Source: Hymenochaete sp. R1 (lineage: Eukaryota; Basidiomycota; Agaricomycetes; Hymenochaetales; Hymenochaetaceae). From it: 64,000 nt of DNA. Every line of letters starts with the position of its first letter. The stretch's first letter is position 1. The position numbers were made by a program, and so were the translations under genes. A model generated the notes under the pieces. That model saw nothing but the letters and a program-made list of their open reading frames with translations. It was not told where the DNA came from and made no database searches. Location: NCBI GenBank assembly GCA_019400425.1, contig JAFREE010000018.1, positions 186,001 to 250,000 on the forward strand, given 5' to 3'. Shown here piece after piece: positions 1 to 11,773 of the stretch.

Positions 1-2258
1 CAGACGTGAGCCTGTTGCTGGCTCATCTGAAGGAGCGGACCAAATCTGGGGTTCTTGGTACAATGACAAGTATGCACAGCTCTTGATTTACGTCGACCGA
101 TGGCTCACTTTCGGGTCCGCACAGATACTATTCCTTAGAGATCGTTCAGCACCCGATACGAGCGCGAATGTGTGGATTTGGGGATAAGGTCTGCTGTATC
201 CTCTAGCATGTGCTATTTGTTAATCACCATTTTTTGAATAGGATCGGAGACCTTTAGCACCTGCTGCAGTGGCCAAAATGAATGTTACACGAGCGGATAA
301 TTCAACAATCAGCGTAGAGTAAGGCGTTGCTTTCGTATCATTTTAAATCCAAGATTTACCGACAAACGTTTTCCAGCGACATCGATCCAGCATTTTTTGT
401 GGTTACTGTGGACCTCTGGTCCTCTGACGGTAAACAGGAGATGAATCTAGTCCTTCATCCTTCCGCTGCGGAACGGTACATCCCAACACATGTCACAAAA
501 TCGCGACGACGTGGGAACAATTCTGGTACTTCTTCGTCTACGGCTGCCCCAGAACCCCCGGTGAGCTTATTACAGTTGGCAAGGCTTGTTATATTGACTC
601 AATATCTGACGGAATTCTGATCCCGCAACCTCCCCTCCTCTCTATTCAATATAATTTTCATTCACCTGAACATTGTTTCGTGATCGCGATATTCTTAATC
701 TGAAACCGTATCGACAATAAGACCCCATTACAGGCACTTCCGCCACCAGGCGCATCGTATTCCCACTCCCAGAATCAACCCCCATATCCAACTTATCCCT
801 CCGTCCCTCCAGATGTAAATGCGCCCCCTCCGTTTGTGCCAGGTCAACCGCCCTACTATACCGAGCACCCGCCCTGGGGATACCCACCGTATCCTCCTTA
901 TCCACCTACTGCCTATCCAGGGTATCCTCCTCCACCTATCCAACCTCCGCCTCCGCCTTGGACCAGAACCGATTCATCACGCAGTGAACCATCGTCAGTG
1001 ACCGCGCCGACAGACTCAGAAAGAACGCCCGTCCCCCCATTTGGTGCGCCTTACCGTCATCCTCCGCCACCGGCAGATGGTAGCCAACTATATGCCATTC
1101 AGCCTTATGGTCCTCCCCATCCCAGTCATTCTCCATACGGTCCAGCTCCCCCTCCACCACCCTCCTCTGTGCCCCCGCCGCCTGCTCTGAACTCTGACGG
1201 TTCAAGCTCGAGGACTTCAGCGAACAAGCCCTCAACAAGTTCAGCGTCATCAAGCTCAAGGACAGCGAACACATCGAGCCCTGCGCCGACAGCGATGTCG
1301 TTGCCGCGTCACTCGTATACACGTACTCTTGTCGGACCTTTGTGCGCAAACGCTCAACGACTAAATGACGAGCATAGAAAACCGGGAATATTTTTCTTGT
1401 TCCAGGACCTTTCAATCCGCACAGAAGGGACATTCCGACTAAGACTACGACTAATGAATGTTGGCGTGTAAGTCCTTCTTGTCATTATCATACCTTCAAT
1501 CGGTCTTCGCAGCCTCGATTTCCTAGCAGGCAGGAGACCGTTTAATTCTATGCATCCTGCTGATCATTTCGCGGACCTGACGTCCGTTCCATCCGAATAG
1601 CTTCCCCTCCCCCGAACCGGGCGCAAACCGCGTCATGACGACGACCTCGCCCATTCTCGCCCAGAGCTTCACCGAGTCCTTCACGGTCTACTCGGCGAAG
1701 CGTTTCCCTGGTGTCCCAGGTGCGTTGCCTTCCCTTTCATCGTTCAACCCCACCGCCTGCAGCTGCGGCTGGGCCAGTATCCGAGATCACCGAAAAGCAA
1801 CGACGGTAGACGAGGTTAAAATGCTAACCCCATCGTCGCTGCCTTCCTTTCGTTGCTGACCGAGTGGTGTCGCCTTCCACCTCCTTCGATGCGCCATTAG
1901 GCTTCGATATCGTTTGTTTTTGACTCTATTGTTTGCGTTGGTATAGATACAACGGCGCTGTCGATCGCGTTTGGTAACCAAGGTCAAAAGCTTCCTTTGG
2001 TGAGTCGCCCTCGTCTTGATTTTCGACCGTCTCAGCTTCCTTTGCCACTCTTCCGCGTAACCAGTCGATCCCCTTGTCGCTGTCTTCCTGCACTTCTTCG
2101 TCGTTCCGTCCGCGTTACCTCTTTCATACGATACTGACGTAGTGCCACGTTTTACCCTCTTTTCGCTTTTCTAGCGCAATCGCCATGGAACACGGAGTGC
2201 TGCAGCAGGCCGGCGGCGACGTCGGGACGAGTCGGACTCGGAAGCAGAGTCGGATTGA
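1..2258 (+). CDS. velB: Velvet-family regulator VelB, 5' end outside window
   Basis: VelB is a velvet-domain DNA-binding regulator that pairs with VeA or VosA and controls development and secondary metabolism. Exons read as 1-69, 125-188, 242-318, 377-560, 734-1467, 1601-1719, 1947-1999 and 2175-2258, all in frame. The hallmark pieces are present in order: IVQHPIRARMCGFGDKDRRP, FFVVTVDLWSSDGKQEMNL, LVGPLCANAQRLNDE then GIFFLFQDLSIRTEGTFRLR, FTVYSAKRFPGVPDTTALS, and a basic C-terminus ending near RRRRRDESDSE. A Pro/Tyr-rich, low-complexity insert (about 734-1310) separates the two halves of the velvet domain, which is known for VelB. The first codons lie upstream of the window. Introns of 133-227 nt here are longer than the local norm. 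Identification is by family motifs and is firm; the exon model is inferred. Confidence 0.93.
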
Positions 2259-2820
2259 CGACATATTAGTTCGTTTCAGACTCGAGTAGTGCTCAGTATT
2301 GGCTTTTCTATTTTAATTCAGCAGTCACTTGTCGCTTTGCTCTGGATTTGTATTCCTTTCTCTTTCCTTTCGATATAGCCAGAGCGTAAAGCACCTAATA
2401 TTTGTCGTCTTCGTCTTCTCGCCGATTTTGCTTTATAACTCTTATTATCTTCGTCAGCTTTAGATGGATGGACGTGCACGTATTGTCTCTTAAGTTTCAC
2501 CATCTTTCTGCCGTTTCTTTTCGGAAGGGGCTTTCTTCATGTAACATTCAAACTTCCACTTCTGGTCTCTTGTGCCATTTTTTTTGGAGAGCTAGTCTCA
2601 CGGGCGTCTTGTAGCGTGATGGACATGCAATGTACAATGCAGCGTTGGTTGATCAGTAAAAAAAGAATTGTAGCGTATAAGCACGGAGCACGAGGCAATG
2701 AAGATGATTCCAGCGCTTGCATTAAAATAAGTAAAGAGAAAGAGTCAACTCGAAAAGCGATCGTTTTAGTATGTATTCGTCTCCTACCCTCCATCCTTTC
2801 TGCAATCCGCTCTACTCCTT
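2259..2820. other. Convergent intergenic stretch, no gene seen
   Basis: This lies between the 3' ends of velB (+) and the PPR gene (-). Only short, non-conserved reading frames occur. It probably holds both 3' untranslated regions. Confidence 0.6.
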
Positions 2821-5800
2821 CTAACCAGTTCGATTCTCACCATGGCCACGGCCGCTCTCTGCCGCCTGCTCTCGCTCCTCATCCTGTACCCAACGTTCGA
2901 TCTTGCTGATCGTCCCGGGATACTTAGCCATGATTTCATGGAACATCTGGTGTGCGGCAGTACGTTCATCTTCCGAATGAGCCACCTCCTGCACCCTATC
3001 ACCATCACCATCCATTTCGTCCTCGTTTCTGAGACTTTTTGATTCCCGCCGGTCCGAGAACTTCTTCTCTGCCTTAGTGGCTCTTACAAGCCTCCCGGAC
3101 TCCAACATCGCCAGCACACCCGCCAAGACCCTACACGTCGCCGAGTGTACATTCCACACGGTCCACTCCGGCGAAATTTGCTGAAGTACCTGCAAGTCGT
3201 GCACGTAGTCTTCATTGTCTAAAGCCACTGCGTCGGCGCCGAATCTTCTCCGAATGAGCTCGACAAGGACATCTCGTTTCTTCTTCGTGCGCGCCACGGG
3301 GGCGATGAAGGGCTCGGCTTCGGCTTCGGTAGTGTCTTCGGGGTCGTCATACAAGAGGGGAGAGCTGACGTTCGTCTTGCGTGAGCGTACGATGGACCGG
3401 GATTGAGCGTTATATGGTAGAATAACCTTCTCCACCACCTCGAAAGCACGATGAGGTTCGCCTGCGCGTACTAATGCAACGGCAAGATGATTCCAATTAT
3501 GCGCATCGAACTGGAATCCCCGATCACGCAATGAGTTCCAGGTGTGCGCGATCTCGACGTGGAGACCTGCACTGGAGAGGGTGTCGATGTAGATGGATAG
3601 AGCGATACAGAGGGTGTCGGATCGGCGACGGGTTCGGAAGAACTCAGATTGGTATTCGTTTGGGTCGAGGAGCTGATCGACTTCGTCTGTACGCTTGATG
3701 GCAAGTTCGACAATCTTGGACCAAATTCGGTGTGCGCCTTCGATGTCGCCTACCCGGCGGTACGCCTCCAGCATTAGTCCGAGGGCATTGACAGAGGGTT
3801 CACCTTCCTTTGCGAGTAAGTCGGCATACATACTTTCTGCGGCTTCTACGTCATTCAATTTAGCGTGCGCATCCAGAAGGGGAGCATACAGCATTGTGAG
3901 GGAGCTGTCGCGGCCTGATTGCTGGACTTCCCATGAATGTCGACCTTTCACCGGCTCAACGAGAGTCTTGAGGAAGTTCTTCGCAATCTTGAGATTGTCC
4001 GGGAAGGAAACATTCGAATACGATTTGAGAATGGAAGCGAAGGTATATGCCGTCGGCGATAGCCCACGTCTACACATATCGGCATAGATTTCGCGTGCCT
4101 GTACTTTGTTTCCTAGGCGCAGGTACCCTGCCATGATGATGGTGAGGACCTCGACTGTCACTTGTACATCTGTAGTCCAGGTCTTTGATCGTGTCTCCAA
4201 TTCCGCGAATAATCGCGAAGCCACGTCCATGCGATTGGACTGGCAGGCGGATTGTATCAAAAGAGCGAAGGTACGGTTCGTTGGGCGAAGACCAGCTAAC
4301 TCCAAGCGACGGAAGAGCTTCGACACTACTGTCAATGGCGCTCCAATCAAGACATATGCCTTGAGTAAGGTATTGAAGACTTCTATTCCAAGTGCCTCCT
4401 CTTTAATTGAAGACTCAGTGAGGTAGTCAAAAACACGGATGACGCCTTTCCATGATCCGGCTTCGACGTGAGCATTCATGAGGGTCGTTATTGCCATCCG
4501 ATCGGGGATTATGTTCTCACGCGTCATTCGTTTGAACAACGCCTCTGCCCCGAGAATGTCCCGCCGGCGAGCCAGTATCTTGAGTATAGTCGTATAAGCG
4601 CGAACGTTCGGCTGAATGCTTGCATCTCGCATCTGATCCAAGGTCCTGTTTATGCCAGAGAGATCCCCACGCTGAGCGAACCCCTTGAGGAAAGTGTTGA
4701 AGAGAACTGCATCGGGTTTCAACTTCCGAGATAATAAATGGCCGAGCCACCTCTTACTTCCATCGAAGTCATTAGAAACAGTAAATGCGTGAATGACCAC
4801 ACTAAAGTGCTGAAGCGTCGGTATACTACGGTTGCTGGTTGCGCCTGAAAAATTCGCTTTTTCAGGTTCGCCGAAGAAATGGTGGAAAAGCTTGACCACA
4901 GAATCAGTATCACCTGATACGGCATGGGCATGCATGAATAACGCCATGTCTTGGCCAGAGATGTCCTGCGGAGGAATGCGTCCGAAAAACCCTGCAGCTT
5001 CTTTCATGGATCCTTGATGAGCATGTGCACGCAAGCACGCGCGATTGAACGACAGCTCCTCCTCCTGCGATGCTCGTATAAGCGTTTGCATCACCTTGAT
5101 CAGATCGTTCGCCTTCTCGAACTGCTTGATGCCAGTAAAGGCGTGGATGAGGGCGTGTCGAGAGGCGAAGGGAAGTTGAGATTGCAACTCTATAAACCAA
5201 TCGTACACGATTTGAGCTTCTCCGGGGAGTTCTGCCTGGCATAGGCGGTGTATTGCTTCCGAACCGAGTGCCGTAAAAGCCTCGCCACCATAAGCTGTCC
5301 GAAACGACGACAAGAACTGTATAGGTGATTCCATTCGTCTAAGAATAGCTATCAGTTCGAGAACGCAGGGGAATCGATACGTGAGTTCGCTTTCATTTGT
5401 CCTTTGCTTCCAGGGGCCATCGAATAGCTCCATGTAAAATGACATCGCTTGTGAAGGTGAGCCGTTTCTCAACAACGACACGAGCGTATGTCGGGAAGCG
5501 AACGCCAACCAAGAGGAGCGCGGCTTCAGGCTAGATTGTATAGAGGGGAATCGTCGAAGAGCCTCGTCATATTCTCCTCTGAGAGCCGACGCAACGATCA
5601 GCAGACAATCAATCTTTTTAAGCTCTTGGTCCATTTGTGTGTCAGGACGCTGCTGGATTTCACCAACGAGATGTTCCAGCCGATCTGCCCATAAAAGCAG
5701 ATCGCCCATCGGTTGTTCAATTTTCAGCAGGAAATCTTCATTTGCCATTATTCGTTGTGCCAGGTAATAGAGTTCGGGTGTCCGTATCAATTGGATGTCG

Positions 5801-6372
5801 CCAACTCTTTCATACCCTTGCCATAGCCTCCCCAAATCCACGTTATGTCGATCCGTATAGAATAGGTCGTGAAAAAGAGTCAAGTGGGCATTCTGCGGAG
5901 TACTCGAAGGCTGCTGCCTCTTTGGCACGGAGGCAGAGCTGGCCACGCTTCTGCTAAACATTGTGAAGCACGGAGAAGTTCGGAAGCCGTTGAAATGACC
6001 AAGTCGATCATGAAGAGCTCTTCGAAGGCGACGCGGATGATTATGCAAGTGCAGAAGAGCAGCCGCAAAAGCTAGACCAAAGACCCTTAAGTAACAAGTC
6101 CGAAGGCTTTGGAGGGGTAAACGACACGCACTCGGTTCTGTCCTGTGAGACATGATGTTTGCCCGGCTGTACCGCCCGCCCTCATTATTACTCCAAATTT
6201 CAGGCGCTGCTTCTCGACATTTCCCTTTGCGACAGCAGCAAGTGCTCTGTTGACGACAAGGCGACACACTTTCCAGAGTGAATGTTCGAGCGACCGCTTT
6301 CAAGGTCCACTGGATGGAAGATCGTTGGCCAGCAGCATAAACCGGATTGCATGTGGCCGCAGCATGATGCAT
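2821..6372 (-). CDS. Pentatricopeptide repeat (PPR) protein, probably mitochondrial
   Basis: A single uninterrupted reading frame of 1183 codons. The middle contains degenerate 35-residue helical-hairpin repeats of PPR type, for example around PDAVLFNTFLKGFAQRGDL, QPNVRAYTTILKILARRRD, PDRMAITTLMNAHVEAGSW, LRPTNRTFALLIQSACQSN and LSPTAYTFASILKSYSN (roughly residues 540-800). PPR proteins bind organellar RNA and act in its processing, stability or translation; a mitochondrial role is inferred. The C-terminus is acidic and low in complexity (REEREQAAESGRG-like). The first about 137 residues look unlike the rest, being rich in Cys, Arg and His; Met74 or Met138 (MFSRSVASSASVPKRQ, a presequence-like start) are plausible alternative starts. 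It is unusual here in having no intron. No orthologue can be named with confidence. Confidence 0.88.
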   Translation of the reverse strand: MHHAAATCNPVYAAGQRSSIQWTLKAVARTFTLESVSPCRQQSTCCCRKGKCREAAPEIWSNNEGGRYSRANIMSHRTEPSACRLPLQSLRTCYLRVFGLAFAAALLHLHNHPRRLRRALHDRLGHFNGFRTSPCFTMFSRSVASSASVPKRQQPSSTPQNAHLTLFHDLFYTDRHNVDLGRLWQGYERVGDIQLIRTPELYYLAQRIMANEDFLLKIEQPMGDLLLWADRLEHLVGEIQQRPDTQMDQELKKIDCLLIVASALRGEYDEALRRFPSIQSSLKPRSSWLAFASRHTLVSLLRNGSPSQAMSFYMELFDGPWKQRTNESELTYRFPCVLELIAILRRMESPIQFLSSFRTAYGGEAFTALGSEAIHRLCQAELPGEAQIVYDWFIELQSQLPFASRHALIHAFTGIKQFEKANDLIKVMQTLIRASQEEELSFNRACLRAHAHQGSMKEAAGFFGRIPPQDISGQDMALFMHAHAVSGDTDSVVKLFHHFFGEPEKANFSGATSNRSIPTLQHFSVVIHAFTVSNDFDGSKRWLGHLLSRKLKPDAVLFNTFLKGFAQRGDLSGINRTLDQMRDASIQPNVRAYTTILKILARRRDILGAEALFKRMTRENIIPDRMAITTLMNAHVEAGSWKGVIRVFDYLTESSIKEEALGIEVFNTLLKAYVLIGAPLTVVSKLFRRLELAGLRPTNRTFALLIQSACQSNRMDVASRLFAELETRSKTWTTDVQVTVEVLTIIMAGYLRLGNKVQAREIYADMCRRGLSPTAYTFASILKSYSNVSFPDNLKIAKNFLKTLVEPVKGRHSWEVQQSGRDSSLTMLYAPLLDAHAKLNDVEAAESMYADLLAKEGEPSVNALGLMLEAYRRVGDIEGAHRIWSKIVELAIKRTDEVDQLLDPNEYQSEFFRTRRRSDTLCIALSIYIDTLSSAGLHVEIAHTWNSLRDRGFQFDAHNWNHLAVALVRAGEPHRAFEVVEKVILPYNAQSRSIVRSRKTNVSSPLLYDDPEDTTEAEAEPFIAPVARTKKKRDVLVELIRRRFGADAVALDNEDYVHDLQVLQQISPEWTVWNVHSATCRVLAGVLAMLESGRLVRATKAEKKFSDRRESKSLRNEDEMDGDGDRVQEVAHSEDERTAAHQMFHEIMAKYPGTISKIERWVQDEEREQAAESGRGHGENRTG

Positions 6373-6729
6373 TTATCAATGTTCCGCGAGACCTTCCGCA
6401 GAAATGGCTTCTATAGCGTTAACAGTGCTTCAAACAACGATGCATAGGGGACCTGAGCGACGAGGAAGGAGGAAAGCGTCGAAACAATGACGGACGTCTA
6501 CGGGCTAAGTCGTTCCGCAAAAACGCTGCTTATGTCTCACGTGACAATCACTGGTAAATATTCGGATTATTATTTCTTGGAGGTAGATAATTACTTCCTT
6601 CCTCTTCTTGTCACTTGCCACCTTTTCCTCATGCTGCATTTACCTCTATCGCACCCAGATCTTTGCGGATCATTGAGTGTCCATGCTTAGTTTTTTCATT
6701 ACTTCGCAAAGGCCGGGATACTCACGAAA
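6373..6729. promoter_or_regulatory. Divergent promoter region between PPR gene and mlh3
   Basis: 357 nt separate the two divergent start codons. T-rich and C/T-rich tracts are visible before mlh3 (about 6560-6660). I see no certain TATA box or named operator. If the PPR gene starts at an internal Met, the region is longer. Confidence 0.45.
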
Positions 6730-9700
6730 ATGGGTACATACGGACTGGAACGTCTTGACATTGCCACCCGCTCGAAAATTCGCTCAACTCAGATTCTCAC
6801 TTCCGTACCTCAAATCGTCTCAGAATTAATTCAAAACTCTCTCGATGCTGGAGCATCTACCATAGATATTGGGATCAATATTGATGACTGGTCTTGTGTC
6901 GTACGAGACGATGGGACTGGAATCACCAAATCTGGACTTGAGCAACTCGCCAGAGGAAATGAAGACGGAAGATACTGTATGTATGCAAAATCATTCTACT
7001 TCTTCTCTTGTTTGATGGTAGATTTTAGACTCATCAAAAGCGTACGATAAAAACTCACTTCAGTCCGTGAACACCTTTGGTTTCCGAGGAGAAGGTATTT
7101 CCATCTTTCTCTAGCAAACCCACGACGCTAATCATCTCCATGTAGCACTCGCCTCTGCTTCCGACCTCTGTATCCTTGAGATTTCTTCGAGGACTAAATT
7201 CGCGAAAGAGAGTTGGACGATTATCTTGAGGAGTAGTTCATGCCTGTATAACGGGCCCTCTACCCGCTGGAAGCAAGACAAACCTGGCACAGCTGTTTTA
7301 GTACGCGATGCTTTTTATAATGTGAGAGGATTGTTTCCCTTTTGGATAGCTTGTTTGATAATACGAAAAGTTGCCGGTTAGAAGAATGTCACACCCGCCG
7401 GCTAGTAGGACAATGGATCTCATACGACGAGAGATCGAAACGATCGCTCTGGTACATCCTCATATTCAATTCAAATTAAGTGATACCTCAAAATGTGGTC
7501 AAGACCGGAGTGACCGGAGCCTTATATTGTCGGTACCTAGAGCAAGTCCATTGTTTCATTTACCACCTATTAAGTGAGGCTCATATGCCAACAAGACTCC
7601 CTCTATTTTAAGTACATTTAGGCACCTATTTGGCCGGGCTCTCATAGAGGTAGTATTCGACTCATATAATGCGCTTTGTAGTAATGAACTCTCCCTCTGT
7701 TGTAGCATGTCGAAGACGTCAATGAAACCCAAGGACAGATGTCACTTCACGGATTTCTGAGTCTTGTTGGATCCCATTCGAAGGTTCGTCGGATGAGCTC
7801 CTCACTATCGACGGGCGACTTATATAAATTCAAGGCCCATCAGTTTTTATGTACGGGATTTTGCTCTATAGTCACTTGGCGAAATTGACTTGCTTTTCTG
7901 CCAGATGTCAATAGTCACATACTTGAACCGTGTACATTGCACCGTATCATTGAACAAAAGTTTACTTCGAGCAACTTTTCAAAATTAGTCAGTCATTTGC
8001 AACGTGTATTGGCTCTTGTTGAGTTTCTCTCTAGTCCATCGAAGGGGACGAGCTGGCGACAAACACTCCAGGTATTCCGGTATTCGACTGATCATTCCCC
8101 GGTAGCTCATACTGACCAACATTTCTGAAGGGTCTCACCGTTCACCACGTAAGACCGAGCGAAAGCCAATATACGTTTTAAATTTAACCATACCCACTCG
8201 GAACGTTGATAATCTAATCGCACCCTCGAAAGCTTCTATTGGATTTGAGGTGTGCCAAACAAAATACAGGATTCCGTTTTGCTTATATTGTGCAGGATCA
8301 AAACACCGTCATATCTTTCCTAGCAGATACTATCCAGAAGTTCCTTGTTCGGCACGGATTCAGCATTGTGCCGATGACTCGCACAAAGTCGCTTGCTATC
8401 GCCTCAAAGAGAAAAAGAGAGATCGATAATACTGGATTACTTTGTCATCAAGCTGTAGAGCCGATACCCAAAAGGAACAAAAGTCCTATGAAAAATCCTC
8501 AGACAAAGCGCGCAGAAGGTCCCGTGATCCAGGAAGATAATGATGCGGAAATACCATGGGTTGATCCTCTAAGTGGTAAATCCTACTTGATTGACTCGCG
8601 GACGGGAAATACGTGGACTCGAGAAACGAGCTCAGTGGGCCTCCAGCCGCGTCCGCATTCCGGCAAAGAACCAATCACCAGAACATGCCGGTATTCAACA
8701 AATGAAGAGTCTCGATGTGATAGCGAAATACCGGAATGGATTCGAAGCGCACTTGACACAAACGAGACTTTTCGCGCTTCTGAGACTGTTATGCGCCAAG
8801 TCGCTCCTCAAATTCCTTCTCGGAGAAAACCTCTTGGAACCTCTGAAGATCCAGGAGAAAGAGGAAGAATTCCATGGCAAAAGCGATTCAGCCTGACGCT
8901 CTCGGCAGGTATGGTCGGGACCAGCAATGACGCGCTAAGCCGCGCGTTCAACAAAGATAGTCTAGAAAGGGCTCGCGTCCTGGGTCAGGTCGATAACAAA
9001 TTCATTGCCTGCCTCCTTGAAACGTCGAGAGACAAAGAAGATATTGAACAAGTTCAGTCGTCCATGACGAAAACGCTGGTTCTGATTGATCAGCATGCCG
9101 CGGACGAGCGGATACGAGTTGAACGGTTCCTCAAAGTACTTTGCCTAGGATTCTTGAACCAAGCTTACGGAATCGGGGTGGAGAGGCGTACTCTTGATCC
9201 TCCCATATCTGTGTTGCTATCAAAGTTAGAGAGAGATCAAATTGCACGATCAGAAAGCATCAGAATGGCATTTAAAGACTGGGGCTTCGACTTGTGCGTT
9301 GGCGAAGATAGACTTGTGGATGAAGATGAAGAGTATGGGATGATATCCGTCAAGAGCGTACCAGAAGTTGTTGCGGACAAGGTGGATCCACATTACACGC
9401 TCAAATTTATTTTACTAATAAGGATATTACAGCTTCTCGCAAAAACAAAAGCGGATCTGCGAGAAGTGATTAAAGGTTACCTTGCTCGGCTGGAAAGTGG
9501 TCACAACCATGCTGCCTCACAATTTACACCTTCTGCAAGGTCGGCCGAGAACGATAGTCTCGCATGGTTATCCGCTTTGCGACATTGTCCACGCGAGCTA
9601 GTCGAGCTCGTTAACTCAAGAGCTTGTCGAGGCGCAATTATGTTCAATGACCGGTTATCGGCGGAACAATGCAAGAGACTTGTGCAGCAGCTCGCGAGAA

Positions 9701-9852
9701 CGGCATTTCCATTTCAATGTGCGCACGGAAGGTTCGCGAACGCTTTTCTCTTCAAGGCCACGACTAATGAGCTTCTTATAGACCCTCTGTGGTTCCTTTA
9801 TTTAATACGCACGAGGCAGATACAAAGGGAGTGGAGCGCGACCGGGAGGTGA
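6730..9852 (+). CDS. mlh3: DNA mismatch repair / meiotic crossover protein MLH3
   Basis: MutL-family GHKL ATPase and endonuclease; with MLH1 it forms MutLgamma, which resolves meiotic crossovers. Exons: 6730-6976, 7029-7094, 7146-7321, 7371-7573, 7622-7649, 7706-7783, 7835-7850, 7905-7987, 8035-8071, 8131-8249, 8296-9852, giving 869 residues with no frame breaks. The ATPase motifs are clear: SELIQNSLDAGAS (Glu32, Asn36), DDGTGI (about 60-65) and TFGFRGEALAS (about 100-110). The C-terminal nuclease motif DQHAADERIRVE starts at Asp616, the canonical MLH3 metal-binding signature. The C-terminal motifs ACRGAIMFND and FPFQCAHGR, also metal-linked, are intact. Exon 7 is only 16 nt and exon 5 only 28 nt. 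Presence of the DQHA motif separates it from nuclease-lacking MLH1 types. The gene appears functional. Confidence 0.96.
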
Positions 9853-10154
9853 GATGGGAGGCACTTGCTGATTCATGATACATATGTATATGCAACTGGT
9901 GAGCTCATTTGAAGGTAATGGAAGGACTGGCCGGCGCTCTTGCGAGCTTTCCTTACTCTCAGTTAAGTTGATACATGTGCCAAAGAGCCTTAGATTCGTG
10001 CATACCCCCTATGATCCAAAACAAACTACACTCTCGTTGTTTGATGAACGAGTTAACATTTATAAATAATAGAAATGATCAATCCTCCCATGTCAGCTAG
10101 CGAATAAAAGGGTATCTGCAAGCTGAGGTCGCTTGCATATTATGAGACTATGTT
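9853..10154. other. Convergent intergenic stretch, no gene seen
   Basis: About 300 nt between the 3' ends of mlh3 and the aspartic protease gene. It presumably holds both terminator/poly(A) regions; AATAAA-like sequence (gaataaaag) occurs near 10101-10109. Confidence 0.5.
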
Positions 10155-11773
10155 CTAAGAAAGGGCGGCAAATCCGACTTGGCTGTTGTCGAAGTCAAAT
10201 GCTAATTCAAACATGTGAGCCACGAGCAGGATTCTAAGTATTTTACGAAAGACTCACACGTATAAACGTTGCTGAGGAAGACGTCGCCCAGAATCCAGAG
10301 GTCTGAAATGTATTCATGTTAAATTCGGTATGTCGTCTTACTTGAACTTCGGAGAATAAACTTACCCTGCGAGTTGTCAGCGATAATTCCTCCTACACAG
10401 TCACTCGATCCTTTCGAAGCGGCGCCAAGATTGAAAGTTTTCGAAGAGATCGTGAATTGCTTTCCGCCTAGTGTAAGGGCGACGTTGTCGGGGACAGATG
10501 AGCATGGGAATGTATAATAGCCTTCGCCGAGCGTTTTGCTTGCATCCTCGGCGCCAGGGATGGCCCCGTAAATTGCCGCGACATTCTCTGAGTCACCGAT
10601 GACGAGAGTCGTTCCAGTATCAGCGCTGGGAGTTGTCAATATCTGAAACAGGATTGGGGACTTGATTGATATAAAAAGACTCACATAGCATCAACAGCGT
10701 CAGAGAATGCGGATTGACCACCAACAGAGACGCCATCCAATTTGATTTGCCAGTAGCCCTGCTGTGTGACATCAACGGTCGTCAGATCGCCGGAGAACTT
10801 GCTGCTGTCGACTCCTCCGAGGTAGAGCTCAGAGCCCGAGTCCAGAAGGGTAAATCCGAACTGTCCTGCGGAGGTCTGTTTCTGGGCAATGAGTGTTTGG
10901 AAAACAGGCCTAAGAATCAAACAAGTTTGGTCAAATCCGACTCATGTGACACACTGGCAGATACTGGAAGGGAGATGTGCACTCACGAGCTGTTGTATTC
11001 CGAGATCTCTTGGAACGCCATTCCCATCAATCCATCAGGAGGGAAGTTGCTGCTACCGAAACCGGACGAGTATTCAGAAGCTGCCCCGAGGCGCTGAGAT
11101 GTCGCCGTAAGTCCCCCTATGGATACTGTGTCTTCGAACTGTTCGCCGCTGACGGTTGACCCATCACCATACTGGAGCGAAAACTGCTGGCCTTCATCCT
11201 TCGACGTACTACTCTTCGATGAGTCGTAAGTCTTATGACCCGAGCATGTTGATCCACAATCTGTCCCAGGAAGGAAAAGATCGCTTGATCCAGTGTCAAA
11301 GTCGACTAGGGATAGTTTGGACATCAAGCAACAATCATGGCGTGAGAAATCTCATGTCAGAACCCACCAGCGAAGGTAGTAGCAGGAGTTCCAACGGAGA
11401 TGGATCCTTGCCAGAGCTGGGAGTTGTCGTCTTGAAGCGCTACCGTGCCGGTATTCCGCTTTCGTGTAGTCGTCGTCAAGTTCTTGTAGTTCGGATGAAC
11501 TTGACCTGTGTTTCTCTCGTAGTTCTTGAAGCCGCGCTCAATTTTCCTATGGAAATATTTATGCTAAGAACGGTTTTGTTGGACAGAGTAGACATCGATG
11601 ACATACCCTCGTACTTGCTCGACGTGGGATTGCAGAGCATCGAGGTCCACAACACCATTCTTTGCAACGGTCCAACGCCTGCTCAGCGAGATCTTCGTAC
11701 CTGGAGCTAGGGCAGGTGAAGCTGCGACGAAGAAGGGTAATAGTGCAAAAGATGTGGCTTGAGAGAATTTCAT
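10155..11773 (-). CDS. Secreted pepsin-like aspartic protease (family A1)
   Basis: Exons on the minus strand: 11607-11773, 11368-11546, 10987-11305, 10685-10909, 10366-10625, 10258-10302, 10155-10201; 413 residues. Starts with a signal peptide (MKFSQATSFALLPFFVAAS). A propeptide follows, with a basic stretch (LTTTTRKRNTGTV) just before the mature N-terminus. Both catalytic motifs are intact: FDTGSSDLF (Asp119) and IADTGTTLV (Asp299). Two further A1 signatures support the model: YGDGSTVSG and the C-terminal WILGDVFLSNVY...FDFDNSQVGFAAL. The second catalytic motif fixes the acceptor of the 260-nt exon: using the nearer upstream AG breaks the frame. Length is normal for fungal endothiapepsin/saccharopepsin types. 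Secretion makes a nutritional role likely. No GPI or long C-terminal tail is seen. Confidence 0.95.

Noticed and set aside
936..1433. 165-codon frame antisense to velB
   Set aside because: Shadow of the low-complexity Pro-rich exon; no conserved content and no splice context.
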